Source: Streptosporangiales bacterium (GTDB lineage Bacteria > Actinomycetota > Actinomycetes > Streptosporangiales > WHST01). Taken from it: a stretch of DNA of 42,812 bases. The notes under the pieces were generated by a model, which worked only from the letters and a program-made list of their open reading frames with translations, searched no databases and was not told the origin of the DNA. Both the position numbers and the translations under genes were made by a program. The stretch covers positions 1 through 42,812 of the forward strand of contig WHST01000049.1 in assembly GCA_009379955.1 (NCBI GenBank), in the 5' to 3' direction. This document shows positions 26,148-34,640 of this stretch, one piece after another (positions within the stretch are counted from its first letter, which is position 1; every line of letters starts with the position of its first letter).

Positions 26148-27541
26148 CAGCCGTCACCGAGGACCTTCTCGGCCCGACGTTGTGCGCGTCTCATCGCGTC
26201 GCGTGCGGTGGCTCCACCCGCGATCACCGAACTCATGGCCGAGGCGAAGAGCGTGCCGACCTCCGGCCACTTCGGATGCAGGTAGAACGCGTCGTACGGC
26301 TTGGAGTCCGCCTTGCCGAACATGGCGAGCACGACGTCGGCCGCGTGCGCCGGATACCGCTTGCGGAACGAATCGGCCCGCCAGACCGACCGGCGCGGCA
26401 CGGAGACCCCCGCGCCGGCGAGCAGCGCGGCGGTGGGCGGGCTGGTCGCCCACTGCAGGAAGAGCCACGCCGCCGTCTTCTTCTTGGAGCGGCGGTTCAT
26501 CCCGAGCACCCAGTGCCAGAAGTTCGGCCGCAGCTCACCGTCCAGGGCAGGGAAGGGTGCCGCGCGCACCTCGTCCGCCTCACGGCTGCTCTCCGGGTCC
26601 ATGTACTCGGCCCCGAAGACGGACGACTCGATGACCATCGCCGCCTTGCGTCCCTCGAAGGCCTGGTTGACCTGCTGCCAGTCCCAGGCGGCCGCGCCTG
26701 GCGGTCCCGCGTCACGCAGCAGTGACGCGTAGGAGTCGACCGCGGTGATCGACTCCGGACTGTCGAAGGCGGGCCTACCCGAGGGGTCGATGACGTATCC
26801 GCCGTGCGCGAAGACGAAGCCCTGGCAGGTCCACGCCATCGTCGCCTCCGCCTTGCCGCGCATCGCAATGCCGGCGATGCCGTCGCCCTTCGCCTCCTTC
26901 GCCGCGGCGGCGAGCGCGGCGAAGGAGGCGAGGTCTTCCCCGACGAGGTCGGACCGGTAGAAGACGGTCTGCACCTCGGCGGTGATCGGCACCGCGTAGT
27001 CCCTGCCGTCCGACCACTCGACGAACGACCGGGCCGAGTCGAAGAGGTCGTCACCGGCGTAGAAGGCACGGTCAGTCAGGTCGCGGTCGTCCTGGTACGA
27101 CCGCAGCGGCTCGATCCACCTGCTCGCGACGTACTGCGGGTACGACGGGATGAAGAACACGTCGGGAGTGGGGCTGCCGCCGCCGAGCTGGACCGGCAGC
27201 TTCGTCGTGAAGTCGGACTCGCCCGACACCTGCAGTTCGACGCTGATCCCTGTCAGGGCCTCGAACACGGGGAGGTGACCTCTGACGCCCTGCAGCCACG
27301 GATGCTGCTGCGCTCCGAACACCAGGGACGCGCCGGTCTGCTGCTCCCAGTCGAGGTCCGCCTCGCGCCAGGGCGCGAGGTCGTCGTCGGAGACCTCTGC
27401 CCCATCCCTGCCCGCGCCGCCGCCCACACCGCAGCCGGCGAGCAGCGCGGCCGCCGCCGCGAGTCCGGTCGCCTTGGCGCCTGACTCCAGCAACGCGCGC
27501 CTCGACGGTCGCCAGCTCCGCGCCGATGTCCGCTGACTCAT
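26147..27541 (-). CDS. Sugar-binding lipoprotein of an ABC importer
   Basis: A 464-residue extracellular solute-binding protein, family 1. The N-terminus has a twin-arginine motif (PSRRALLES) and a lipobox LAGC with Cys37, so it is likely exported by Tat and lipid-anchored. ASLVFGAQQHPWLQGV and GGSPTPDVFFIPSYPQY fit a carbohydrate-binding bilobal protein. ATG follows GGGAGAGG; the inverted repeat 27554-27569 overlaps this ribosome-binding site. It is first in a six-gene operon and divergent from the YhfZ-type regulator, which probably controls it. Confidence 0.92.
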   Translation of the reverse strand: MSQRTSARSWRPSRRALLESGAKATGLAAAAALLAGCGVGGGAGRDGAEVSDDDLAPWREADLDWEQQTGASLVFGAQQHPWLQGVRGHLPVFEALTGISVELQVSGESDFTTKLPVQLGGGSPTPDVFFIPSYPQYVASRWIEPLRSYQDDRDLTDRAFYAGDDLFDSARSFVEWSDGRDYAVPITAEVQTVFYRSDLVGEDLASFAALAAAAKEAKGDGIAGIAMRGKAEATMAWTCQGFVFAHGGYVIDPSGRPAFDSPESITAVDSYASLLRDAGPPGAAAWDWQQVNQAFEGRKAAMVIESSVFGAEYMDPESSREADEVRAAPFPALDGELRPNFWHWVLGMNRRSKKKTAAWLFLQWATSPPTAALLAGAGVSVPRRSVWRADSFRKRYPAHAADVVLAMFGKADSKPYDAFYLHPKWPEVGTLFASAMSSVIAGGATARDAMRRAQRRAEKVLGDG

Positions 27542-27553
27542 CGATGCGCACCT

Positions 27554-27569
27554 CTCCCACCTTTGGGAG
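27554..27569. promoter_or_regulatory. Dyad over the leader of the sugar operon
   Basis: CTCCCA-CCTT-TGGGAG is a perfect 6-bp dyad 13 bases before the ATG of the binding-protein gene, and its minus-strand reading supplies the ribosome-binding site. It could be an operator for the divergent regulator or a translation-blocking hairpin. The remaining gap to 27746 shows no further clear motif. Confidence 0.4.
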
Positions 27570-27746
27570 GACGTCGTACTGGGTAGATGCCCTCATGGGG
27601 CCTTACACCGACCTGCCCCCGCACGGCGGGTCGATCGTGCCCGACGCTAGTCCGCGGCGCGCATCGGGTCAATATTCAGGGGACTGCTTTCTCTCGAAGG
27701 CTCGCCCTTCTGCCCGGTACCGTCCACGCAGCGTCATCCAGACCGG

Positions 27747-27752
27747 TATCTT
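27747..27752 (+). promoter_or_regulatory. Candidate leaderless -10 element of the yhfZ-like gene
   Basis: TATCTT ends six bases before the ATG at 27759, which has no Shine-Dalgarno sequence. It fits TAnnnT. Confidence 0.45.
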
Positions 27753-27758
27753 TCCGTC

Positions 27759-28751
27759 ATGCGCAACAAGGTGGCCGGCCGGCCGGACCCCCCGGCCGAC
27801 ATGCGGTCGAAGAACCTCAGGTCCGTCCAGCTCCTCGCCCAGGACATGCTCGGCAGGGCCGCCGGCAGCCGGATACCGACGACCATCGAGTACCAGAAGC
27901 AGCTCGGGGTGGGCTCCGGCACGGTCCAGAAGGCGATGGCGATCCTGGAGAACAGCGGCGCCGTCACGCTGTCACGGCACGGTCACCTGGGCACCAGGCT
28001 CCTCGAGCAGGACGAGGGCGTGCTCTGGAGCGTGTCGGGTCGCGGCCAGGTCCGGCTGGTCCTGCACCCGCCGGGAGCGATCGACGGCTTCGGGTTGCTC
28101 CAGGGCCTGCACACGGAGTTCGACAAGCTGAGCGTGCCGCTCGACGTGCGCTACCTGCAGGGAGGCGAGGCGCGCGCCGAGCTCGTCACCGACGGCACCG
28201 TCGACCTCGCCGTGCTGTCGGCCAGCGCGGCCGGCTCGCTGCGCCGTCCACTGCGCCGCAAGCTGCGCACCGTCGAGCTCGGTGCCGGCATCTACTACGC
28301 GCCCGGCTCGCTCAGCGTCGTGCGCCGCGCCTCGGGACCGAAGCGTCCGCGCAGGCTCCGGGTGGCGATCGACCGCGCATCGCACGACCACCACGTGCTG
28401 ACGGAGGCCGAGTTCCCGCCCGGACCCAAGCACGCCTACGTCGACTGTCCCTATCCCGAGGTGCTCACCGCGCTGCTCGAGAACCGCATCGACGCCGGCG
28501 TGTGGCACAACACGCTGCTGCCCGTTCCGCTCGCGGCGATGGGTCTCACCGTCACGCCGCTCACCTCCGCGCAGGTCGGCGGGGTGATCGACTCGGTGTC
28601 CGAGGCCGTGCTGCTGCTGCGTCGCGACGACCACGCACTCGGGCACCTGGTCGAGCGTATCGACGTGTCGGTGCTGGTCGCCGCGCAGAGCACGCTGCTG
28701 GGGATGGACCCCGCCTCACCCGAGCTGCACACCCAGGTCTGGATGCGCTGA
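27759..28751 (+). CDS. YhfZ-type transcriptional regulator
   Basis: A 330-residue protein. Residues about 20-85 form a winged-helix domain like that of YhfZ/GntR proteins (IPTTIEYQKQLGVGSGTVQKA in outline, recognition helix around GVGSGTVQKAMAILE). The remaining 240 residues resemble a periplasmic-binding-protein fold used as an effector domain, with ELVTDGTVDLAVLSASAAG and ALLENRIDAGVWHN. In enterobacteria YhfZ accompanies a poorly known metabolic operon. Here it is divergent from the sugar ABC/aldolase/kinase operon, so it likely senses the sugar or a phosphorylated intermediate. Its 3' end overlaps the convergent flavoprotein gene by 36 bases. Confidence 0.82.
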   Translation: MRNKVAGRPDPPADMRSKNLRSVQLLAQDMLGRAAGSRIPTTIEYQKQLGVGSGTVQKAMAILENSGAVTLSRHGHLGTRLLEQDEGVLWSVSGRGQVRLVLHPPGAIDGFGLLQGLHTEFDKLSVPLDVRYLQGGEARAELVTDGTVDLAVLSASAAGSLRRPLRRKLRTVELGAGIYYAPGSLSVVRRASGPKRPRRLRVAIDRASHDHHVLTEAEFPPGPKHAYVDCPYPEVLTALLENRIDAGVWHNTLLPVPLAAMGLTVTPLTSAQVGGVIDSVSEAVLLLRRDDHALGHLVERIDVSVLVAAQSTLLGMDPASPELHTQVWMR

Positions 28752-30107
28752 GCGCCCTTCACCGGCGAGCAGGCGCGCCCGCAGCAGCCCGTCGGGGTCC
28801 CACGCGTCCTTGAGCGAACGGTGGACGCGTGCGTCGTCGCTTCCCCGGTACCAGTCCGCGCGCACCGCACCGATGCCGTGGTGGTGCCCGACGGTGCCGC
28901 CGTGCCGCTCGACGCTGCGCAGCACGAGATCCCACGCGTCGCGCAGGCGGGCCAGCACCGCGCTGTCGCCGGCCTCGTCGCTCAGCCACAGCAGGCTGTA
29001 GAAGCACACGCCCGTCTCGTACGCGTGCGACAGGTGCAGGAAGTAGCGATCGGCGCTGCCGGAGAACGTCTCGTCGAGCTCGCGCGCACAGGCCGGCGCG
29101 CTCGACCACGGCACCGACGCCTCGACCGTGTCGAACGCCCTGCCCACGGCACGGTTGCGGTCCTCCATCATGCTGTCGACCGCGTACCGCTCCTCGAACC
29201 AGCGAGACGCGGCGTCGTCGGGGAGGCGGACACCGTCGAGCTCCCGCAGCCGCTCCACGATCGCCGCGCACTGCGCGTCGACGAGTGACGCCGGCCCGAC
29301 GGTGGTGGCGATGAGTAGGCAGCCGCCCACCGACCGATCACCCAGGATGTGCGCGCTCTCGGCGAGATTGTGACCACGCAGCATGGCGACCGGGTAGCCA
29401 CCCTGCACGAGCTCCCGCTGCGCGGTGATCAGCGCACCGAGATCGGCGAACGAGAAGCAGACGACGCGTTCCGGCAGGCGGCGGTACACGCGCAACGTGA
29501 CCTCGCCGACGACGCCCAGGCTGCCTTCACTGCCGACGAACGCCGCGAGGCCGTCGAGCCCTCCCGCCGGTCGGACCCGCGGTCCGAACTCGAGCACCTC
29601 CCCGGACGGGACGACGATGCGCGCACCGATGATCGACCGTTCGACACCGCCGTACATCGCCGACGACGATCCGCACGCACGCGTGCCCACCCAGCCACCG
29701 ACGGTCGAGAGGTGGAGCGACTGCGGGTACTGCCCGAGGGTGAACCCCTGCTCCGCGAGCCGGCTCTCGAGCGCTCCCCCCAGCATGCCCGCACCGACCC
29801 GCACCTGCTGGGACACCGGATCGAGGGCGAGCACCCCGGTGAGGAGCTCGGTCGACAGCGCGACGTCCGCGTCGGTGTCGAGTGCTCCCACGACGTTGCT
29901 GCGCGCGCCCACCACCGTGTACGACCTGCGCGCCGCCGCGAGCGCCTTTACCACGCTCACGAGCTCGTCGAACGACCTGGGGCGATGGACGTCGACCGTC
30001 CGGGTCGGACGACCCGCGGCCCGCGCCTTGATCCTCGAGGGCGTCGCATCCATCAGCGCGATGACCTCTCCCGCGCCCTCGGCCGCTACCGCTCGAGTCA
30101 TCGGCAC
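28716..30107 (-). CDS. FAD-binding oxidase, alkyl-dihydroxyacetonephosphate-synthase-like
   Basis: A 463-residue VAO/PCMH-family flavoprotein. The FAD domain covers about 35-210: VDVHRPRSFDELVSVVKA, GARSNVVGAL and TVGGWVGTRACGSSSAMYG. The cap follows, and near the C-terminus GGTVGHHHGIGAVR (His408-His410) resembles the histidine motif of alkyl-DHAP synthase. Length is shorter than human AGPS but normal for bacterial relatives, which include oxidases and dehydrogenases of hydroxy acids. The ATG at 30107 has only a weak ribosome-binding site (GAGCGG); an ATG two codons later is possible. It is convergent with yhfZ and divergent from the FUSC gene. A true ether-lipid role is unproven. Confidence 0.8.
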   Translation of the reverse strand: MPMTRAVAAEGAGEVIALMDATPSRIKARAAGRPTRTVDVHRPRSFDELVSVVKALAAARRSYTVVGARSNVVGALDTDADVALSTELLTGVLALDPVSQQVRVGAGMLGGALESRLAEQGFTLGQYPQSLHLSTVGGWVGTRACGSSSAMYGGVERSIIGARIVVPSGEVLEFGPRVRPAGGLDGLAAFVGSEGSLGVVGEVTLRVYRRLPERVVCFSFADLGALITAQRELVQGGYPVAMLRGHNLAESAHILGDRSVGGCLLIATTVGPASLVDAQCAAIVERLRELDGVRLPDDAASRWFEERYAVDSMMEDRNRAVGRAFDTVEASVPWSSAPACARELDETFSGSADRYFLHLSHAYETGVCFYSLLWLSDEAGDSAVLARLRDAWDLVLRSVERHGGTVGHHHGIGAVRADWYRGSDDARVHRSLKDAWDPDGLLRARLLAGEGRSAHPDLGVQLG

Positions 30108-30119
30108 TCCGCTCTACAC

Positions 30120-30156
30120 ATCAGTAGTCAGGATACTGATCGTTCAACGTTGAACG
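30120..30156. promoter_or_regulatory. Two adjacent dyads between flavoprotein and FUSC genes
   Basis: ATCAGTA (30120-30126) and TACTGAT (30134-30140) form a perfect 7-bp dyad with a 7-base spacer. Directly after it CGTTCAACGTTGAACG (30141-30156) is a perfect 16-bp palindrome. Side by side in a divergent promoter they look like operators, perhaps for two regulators or for one that binds twice. No regulator gene is adjacent except yhfZ across the flavoprotein gene. Confidence 0.55.
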
Positions 30157-30188
30157 TCAACCCTTCGCGGCATGGCCTCTCGGTCGCC

Positions 30189-30194
30189 TATGCT
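30189..30194 (+). promoter_or_regulatory. Candidate leaderless -10 element of the FUSC gene
   Basis: TATGCT ends six bases before the ATG at 30201 and fits TAnnnT. There is no Shine-Dalgarno sequence. Confidence 0.45.
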
Positions 30195-30200
30195 CCGGGC

Positions 30201-32357
30201 ATGCGGCAGGCACTGCGTGACGCGGTCCACGTCGACCGCAGCCGGCTCGCCGTCAACGCGGCCGCCCGCAACACGGTCGGCGTGGTCCTCCCCCTCGTGG
30301 TGGGCGCGCTCAGCGGGCACCTGGTCGCGGGCGTGACGGTGGCCATCGGCGCGCAGAACGTCGCGCTCGCCGACCGACCGGGGCCGTACCGGCTCCGCCT
30401 CGCACGCCTCCTCTTCACCGCGGCCGTCGCCGCCGTGGGCGCGGGGGCGGGGATCCTCGTGGGCAGGTGGGATGTCGCCGCGATCATCCTCACCGCCTGC
30501 TGGGCGTTCGGCGCGGGCCTGCTCGTCTCGCTCGGGCCGACCGCCACGCAGGTGGGCATCACCAGCACGATCCTCATGCTCGTCCTGGCCGGCCGGGCGC
30601 AGTTCACCGACGCCGCCGGGCCGGCCGCGGCCGCGTTCACGGCCCTGCAGATCCTCGCCGGCGGCGCCCTGCAGGCCCTGTTCGCGGTCGCGGGATGGCC
30701 ACTGCGGCGGTACCGTCCCGAACGCCTGGCGCTCGCCTCCGCGTACACCGAGCTGGCGACCACGGCGACCGAGGCGCCGGGCACCGACGTCGGTCCGGCG
30801 GCCGGTGCGACGCTCGACTCCGTCCACCGCACGATCCGCGGCATCGGGCGCAACCGGAGCGCGACGATGGTCGCGTTCCGCGTGCTCCTCGACGAGGCGG
30901 AGCGGATCCGCATCGAGCTGCTCGCCCTCGGGGCGCACGCCGAGCGTCTCGGCGAGCTCGGCGCGAACTCCTCGCGCGACCGGGTGCTCGACGTGCTCAC
31001 GGCCGCCGCGACCCTGCTGCGGCGCATCGGCGACTCGCTCGCCACGGCGGACCCGCCCGCGCACGTCACCCTGGCGGCGCGCGAGCTCACCACGGCGATC
31101 CGCTCGCTCGAGACCCTGGCACGGCAGTCGTCCGACAGCTCGTTCGCGGTGCTCGTCACCCTGCGCGCCGCCGTGGCCAGGGCCGACGCGCTCGACGAGC
31201 AGCTGCGCATCGCGATCGGCACCGCCTCGACGTGGCGCTACGAGGAGGACGAGCGGCCGGGCGGCTCCGCCGCGGTGCACCTGCCGGCGAGCCTGCGTTT
31301 CGACCACCCGCTCCAGACCGTGCGTGCCAACCTCACGCCGACCTCGTCGGCGTTCCGGCACGCCGTACGCCTGGCGGCGTGCCTCACCTGCTGCGACGTG
31401 GTCGTCAGGGCCGCCGACCTCCCCCGCGGCTACTGGCTGCCGCTCATGGTGCTGATCACGCTGCAGCCGGGGTTCGCCGCCACGTTGAGCCGCGGCCTGC
31501 TCAGGATCACCGGCACGATCGTCGGCCTCGGCGTGGTGACCGGCCTGGTCGCGATCCTGCCCGACTCGGTGTGGCTGGACTTCCTGCTCGTCGGCCTGCT
31601 GTTCTTCGGCTTCCGCGCGCTGTTCCTCGCGAGCTTCGGGTTGTCCGTCGCGTTCCTCACCGCGCTCGTGGTCGTCCTGCTCTCCCTCATCGACGTGGAT
31701 CCGACCAGCACGATCCTCGAACGGGGGATCTACACGGCCGCGGGCGGCGCCATCGCGCTCGGCGTCTACCTCGCCTGGCCGACCTGGGAGCGCTCGCGGG
31801 TACGCCCCCGCCTGGCCGAGCTGCTGACGGCCTACCGGGAGTACCTGGCGCTCGTCGCCGACGACGAGGCGACGCCCGCGCAGGTCGCGTCCGCCCGCTC
31901 GGCGGCACGGGTCGCGAGGACGAACGCGGAGGCATCGCTGGAACGGTTCTCCGGCGACCCCGACCGCACGCACCGCGACGACCTCGTCGAACTCGCCGAG
32001 TCGGTGTTCGCAGGCTCGCTGCCGCTCGTCCACGCGGCCATGCGCCTCGAGGCCGCCAGGCGCGACGCCGCACGGCTACCGGAGACACCGGCGCTCGCGG
32101 CGTTCGTCGAGCACGCCTGCACCGCGCTCGACGCCATGGCGACGGCCGTCCGCGACGGCGCGCCCCTGGCCGACGTCCCCGACGTGCCCGCGGAGGCCGA
32201 CGCCACGAGGGCCGATCTGACCGACCACGACGACCTCGGCGCCACCGACCGGACGGCGGCCGCCCTCGTCGAGTCGACCGAGGAGATCGCGCGGAGCCTC
32301 ACCGCCCTCGCCGCGGCCCTGCGCGGCGACCGGGACGAGGACGAGCCCGCTACGTGA
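30201..32357 (+). CDS. FUSC-family membrane transporter
   Basis: A 718-residue protein with two membrane modules. The first has several spans in residues about 20-180 (VGVVLPLVVGALSGHLVAGV, AAIILTACWAFGAGLLVS and others in outline). A soluble helical segment follows (about 180-380), then a second set of spans from about 395 (YWLPLMVLITLQPGF, LLVGLLFFGFRALFLASF). A C-terminal helical cytosolic part ends the protein. This layout is typical of FUSC/aromatic-acid exporter family proteins, which export aromatic acids or similar anions. The frame extends far upstream but ATG at 30201 with the adjacent TATGCT box is the likely start. Its 3' end overlaps the GH172 gene by 8 bases. Confidence 0.85.
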   Translation: MRQALRDAVHVDRSRLAVNAAARNTVGVVLPLVVGALSGHLVAGVTVAIGAQNVALADRPGPYRLRLARLLFTAAVAAVGAGAGILVGRWDVAAIILTACWAFGAGLLVSLGPTATQVGITSTILMLVLAGRAQFTDAAGPAAAAFTALQILAGGALQALFAVAGWPLRRYRPERLALASAYTELATTATEAPGTDVGPAAGATLDSVHRTIRGIGRNRSATMVAFRVLLDEAERIRIELLALGAHAERLGELGANSSRDRVLDVLTAAATLLRRIGDSLATADPPAHVTLAARELTTAIRSLETLARQSSDSSFAVLVTLRAAVARADALDEQLRIAIGTASTWRYEEDERPGGSAAVHLPASLRFDHPLQTVRANLTPTSSAFRHAVRLAACLTCCDVVVRAADLPRGYWLPLMVLITLQPGFAATLSRGLLRITGTIVGLGVVTGLVAILPDSVWLDFLLVGLLFFGFRALFLASFGLSVAFLTALVVVLLSLIDVDPTSTILERGIYTAAGGAIALGVYLAWPTWERSRVRPRLAELLTAYREYLALVADDEATPAQVASARSAARVARTNAEASLERFSGDPDRTHRDDLVELAESVFAGSLPLVHAAMRLEAARRDAARLPETPALAAFVEHACTALDAMATAVRDGAPLADVPDVPAEADATRADLTDHDDLGATDRTAAALVESTEEIARSLTALAAALRGDRDEDEPAT

Positions 32358-33435
32358 CCTCGAGCTCGTCCACTCCCGGCATGGCGGGGAACGGCACGTG
32401 CGGCTCGGTCTGGTACCAGACGGCGACGGAGGCGAGGTCGTCGCGCAGCTGGAGGTACCGCCCAGCACGCCGCCAGCCGAGGGCCTGCACGGTCACGCGG
32501 AGGTCCTCCGTGAAGCGGATGGGGTCGGGCAGGTGCCAGCGGTACATGCCGAACCGCTGCTGCGAGCGGTACATCCCGGACGCGCCCGCGCCGATCACCT
32601 GGTTGAGGCCGAGGTACGGCGTCGTGTACACGCCGTACTGCCCGGGCGGGTCCTCGAAGTTCCAGGCGCCACCGAAGTAGTCCTCGGTGCCGGTGCCGCA
32701 GATCGTCGGGTACTCGTCGTCACCGTCGAGGAAGAACTTCAGCTCGCCCTCGCCCCACCAGCCGGTGCTGTTCGACTGCCAGGCGAGGTACGTGCCGACG
32801 TAGTGGCCACGCCCGCGGACACCGTCGAGGATCGTGTGCACCTCGCCCTGCGGCACCGGGTTGGTGCGCCGCCAGGTGGCGTGCAGGTACGCGGCGTCGT
32901 CGGGGACGTCGTCGAGCGCGTAGTCGACCTGGTAGTAGAACGCCTCGCAACGTTCGTCGGGCGAGACGTTCTCCAGCGTGATCTTCGCCGAACCGCGGAA
33001 CGGCATCGGCCAGTACGAGTTGAACCCGCCGGCCGGGTTGACCGCGATCGGCAGCGACGCGACGTTGCTGCGCTCGCCCCAGCCGTTGCAGAAGAAGTCG
33101 CCGAGTGGCACCTCGACGGAGGGTTCGGCCTCGCCGTCCCAGTAGCAGCGCAGCACGAGCCGGCGCCACCAGTCGGGGAAGACGGTGCACCACACGTGCG
33201 AGACGATGCCCGGACCATCGATGTCGGCGAGCACGACCGTCTCGCCGGGCTCGACGCGGATCGACGGGGACACCTTCCACCCGACCCCGAGATCACGGGA
33301 CGGGCCGGCACCGGTTCCCGTCGTCGCGCGGCCGCCCGCACCCTTCTCCCCGCTGAGGTTCTCCGCGCTGATCGACCGCGTACGTGCGTTCGACAGTCGC
33401 CAGACCTGATCGAGACCGCCCAGACCGAGCGTCAC
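32350..33435 (-). CDS. DUF2961 glycoside hydrolase, family GH172
   Basis: A 361-residue protein of the DUF2961 family, now GH172, whose studied members act on alpha-D-fructofuranosyl or D-arabinofuranosyl links. Typical motifs are NARTRSISAENLSGEKGAGG (outline), DIDGPGIVSHVW, VPLGDFFCNGWGE, NPAGGFNSYWPMPF, GTEDYFGGAWNF (with a conserved glutamate) and MYRWHLPDPIRF. No signal peptide is seen, so it would be cytoplasmic. GTG at 33435 lies eight bases after GGAGG; the frame stays open for 37 further codons. It stands alone, without a transporter beside it. The exact substrate cannot be told. Confidence 0.88.
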   Translation of the reverse strand: MTLGLGGLDQVWRLSNARTRSISAENLSGEKGAGGRATTGTGAGPSRDLGVGWKVSPSIRVEPGETVVLADIDGPGIVSHVWCTVFPDWWRRLVLRCYWDGEAEPSVEVPLGDFFCNGWGERSNVASLPIAVNPAGGFNSYWPMPFRGSAKITLENVSPDERCEAFYYQVDYALDDVPDDAAYLHATWRRTNPVPQGEVHTILDGVRGRGHYVGTYLAWQSNSTGWWGEGELKFFLDGDDEYPTICGTGTEDYFGGAWNFEDPPGQYGVYTTPYLGLNQVIGAGASGMYRSQQRFGMYRWHLPDPIRFTEDLRVTVQALGWRRAGRYLQLRDDLASVAVWYQTEPHVPFPAMPGVDELEVT

Positions 33436-33493
33436 CTGCACCACCTCCGCGCCGGAGGCTAGCGGGTCGGACGGAGGGACCGTCGACCGACGG

Positions 33494-34063
33494 TCAGCGG
33501 AGGATGCGGAGCGTGAGCGGGTACCTGAAGCGCGACCCGGCCGCACCGGCGACGCCGCCGACGAAGGTGAGGATGAGCCAGCCCACCCAGATGACCGGGA
33601 ACAGGATCACCGGGAGGACCAGCACGCTGGCCACGCCGAGCACGATGTTGGCCAGCACGAACGTGAGCTGGAAGTTGACCGCCTCGGCCGCCTGGCTCCT
33701 CAGGTAGGACGGCCGGCGCCCCTCGGCGAGGTAGACGATGAGCGGGGCGAGGAAGGACGTGAGGTACCCGGACAGGTGCACGACCAGCGAGGCGACCCGG
33801 TCGCCACTGGACGGAAGCGGCACCGCAGCCGCGTGCGGCCGCGGCTGCTCGGGCAGCACCAGCTCGCGGAGCGGGAGCTGCAGCTCACCGAACGTCCTGG
33901 CGGCGAGCGCCTGCTCCACCCGCGCGTCGAACTCGGTCTCGTCGAGGCGTCCCTTGGCATACGCGTCCTGAAGGACGTCGACGACGTGGTCACGGTCGAC
34001 GTCGGAGACGCGCAACGACGGCTGACGGACGAAGGGACCTGGCGAGCTCACCGCGGGGTTCAT
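33494..34063 (-). CDS. DUF1707-DUF4870 membrane protein
   Basis: A 189-residue protein. Residues about 16-65 are a DUF1707 domain (RVSDVDRDHVVDVLQDAYAKGR outline, then ARTFGELQLPL), common at the N-terminus of small actinobacterial membrane proteins. Residues about 85-185 are a DUF4870/Tic20-like membrane domain with three spans, including SGYLTSFLAPLIVYL and VLVLPVILFPVIWVGWLILTF. Function is unknown. ATG at 34063 follows GGGGGAGG. It is divergent from the GNAT gene. Confidence 0.88.
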   Translation of the reverse strand: MNPAVSSPGPFVRQPSLRVSDVDRDHVVDVLQDAYAKGRLDETEFDARVEQALAARTFGELQLPLRELVLPEQPRPHAAAVPLPSSGDRVASLVVHLSGYLTSFLAPLIVYLAEGRRPSYLRSQAAEAVNFQLTFVLANIVLGVASVLVLPVILFPVIWVGWLILTFVGGVAGAAGSRFRYPLTLRILR

Positions 34064-34129
34064 GCGTCGATCCTCCCCCGCGCACGCGCGATGTGACATC
34101 CGGGAAGACCCTGATTTCCCGCGGCCCGG

Positions 34130-34135
34130 TACGGT
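34130..34135 (+). promoter_or_regulatory. Candidate leaderless -10 element of the GNAT gene
   Basis: TACGGT ends seven bases before the ATG at 34143 and fits TAnnnT. There is no Shine-Dalgarno sequence. Confidence 0.4.
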
Positions 34136-34142
34136 GCGGGAC

Positions 34143-34640
34143 ATGTCCTATCGCACCCTCGGACCCGAGGACCTGCCGCGCGTCCTCGAGTTGAACAACG
34201 CGGCCACGCCGAGCGTGGGCAGGCTCACCCTCCCGGATCTCGAGCGCCTCGTCGCCATGGCCTCGGTCCGGATCGTCGCCGTCACCGACGACGCCGTCGT
34301 GGGATTCGCCCTCGGCCTGCCGCCCGGCCAGGAGTACACGAGCGAGAACTACCGCTACTTCGCCGAGCGGTTCGACGACTTCCACTACCTCGACCGCATC
34401 GTCGTCGACCCGACCTACTACCGCCGTGGCCTCGGGTCGGGGCTCTACGACGAGGTCGAGCGGCTGTGCGGCGCGCCCGTGCTGCTGTGCGAGGTCAACA
34501 TCCGCCCGCTCAACGGCGACTCGCTGGCGTTCCACGAGCACCGCGGCTTCCGCCAGGTCGGCACCCAGGACACCGAGGGCGGCACCAAGACCGTCGCACT
34601 CCTCCGCAAGGACCTGTCGCAGCCGAGCGTCTCCCGTTGA
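34143..34640 (+). CDS. GNAT-family N-acetyltransferase
   Basis: A 165-residue acetyltransferase of the GNAT superfamily. The acetyl-CoA site is in RIVVDPTYYRRGLGSGLYD (motif RRGLGS), followed by VLLCEVNIRPLNGDSLAFHEHRGF (outline), typical of motif B. The acceptor is unknown; it could be a small amine, an antibiotic or a protein terminus. The start is ATG at 34143 with a TACGGT box upstream. The stop codon lies inside the palindrome 34636-34659, and a strong hairpin follows. Confidence 0.9.
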   Translation: MSYRTLGPEDLPRVLELNNAATPSVGRLTLPDLERLVAMASVRIVAVTDDAVVGFALGLPPGQEYTSENYRYFAERFDDFHYLDRIVVDPTYYRRGLGSGLYDEVERLCGAPVLLCEVNIRPLNGDSLAFHEHRGFRQVGTQDTEGGTKTVALLRKDLSQPSVSR

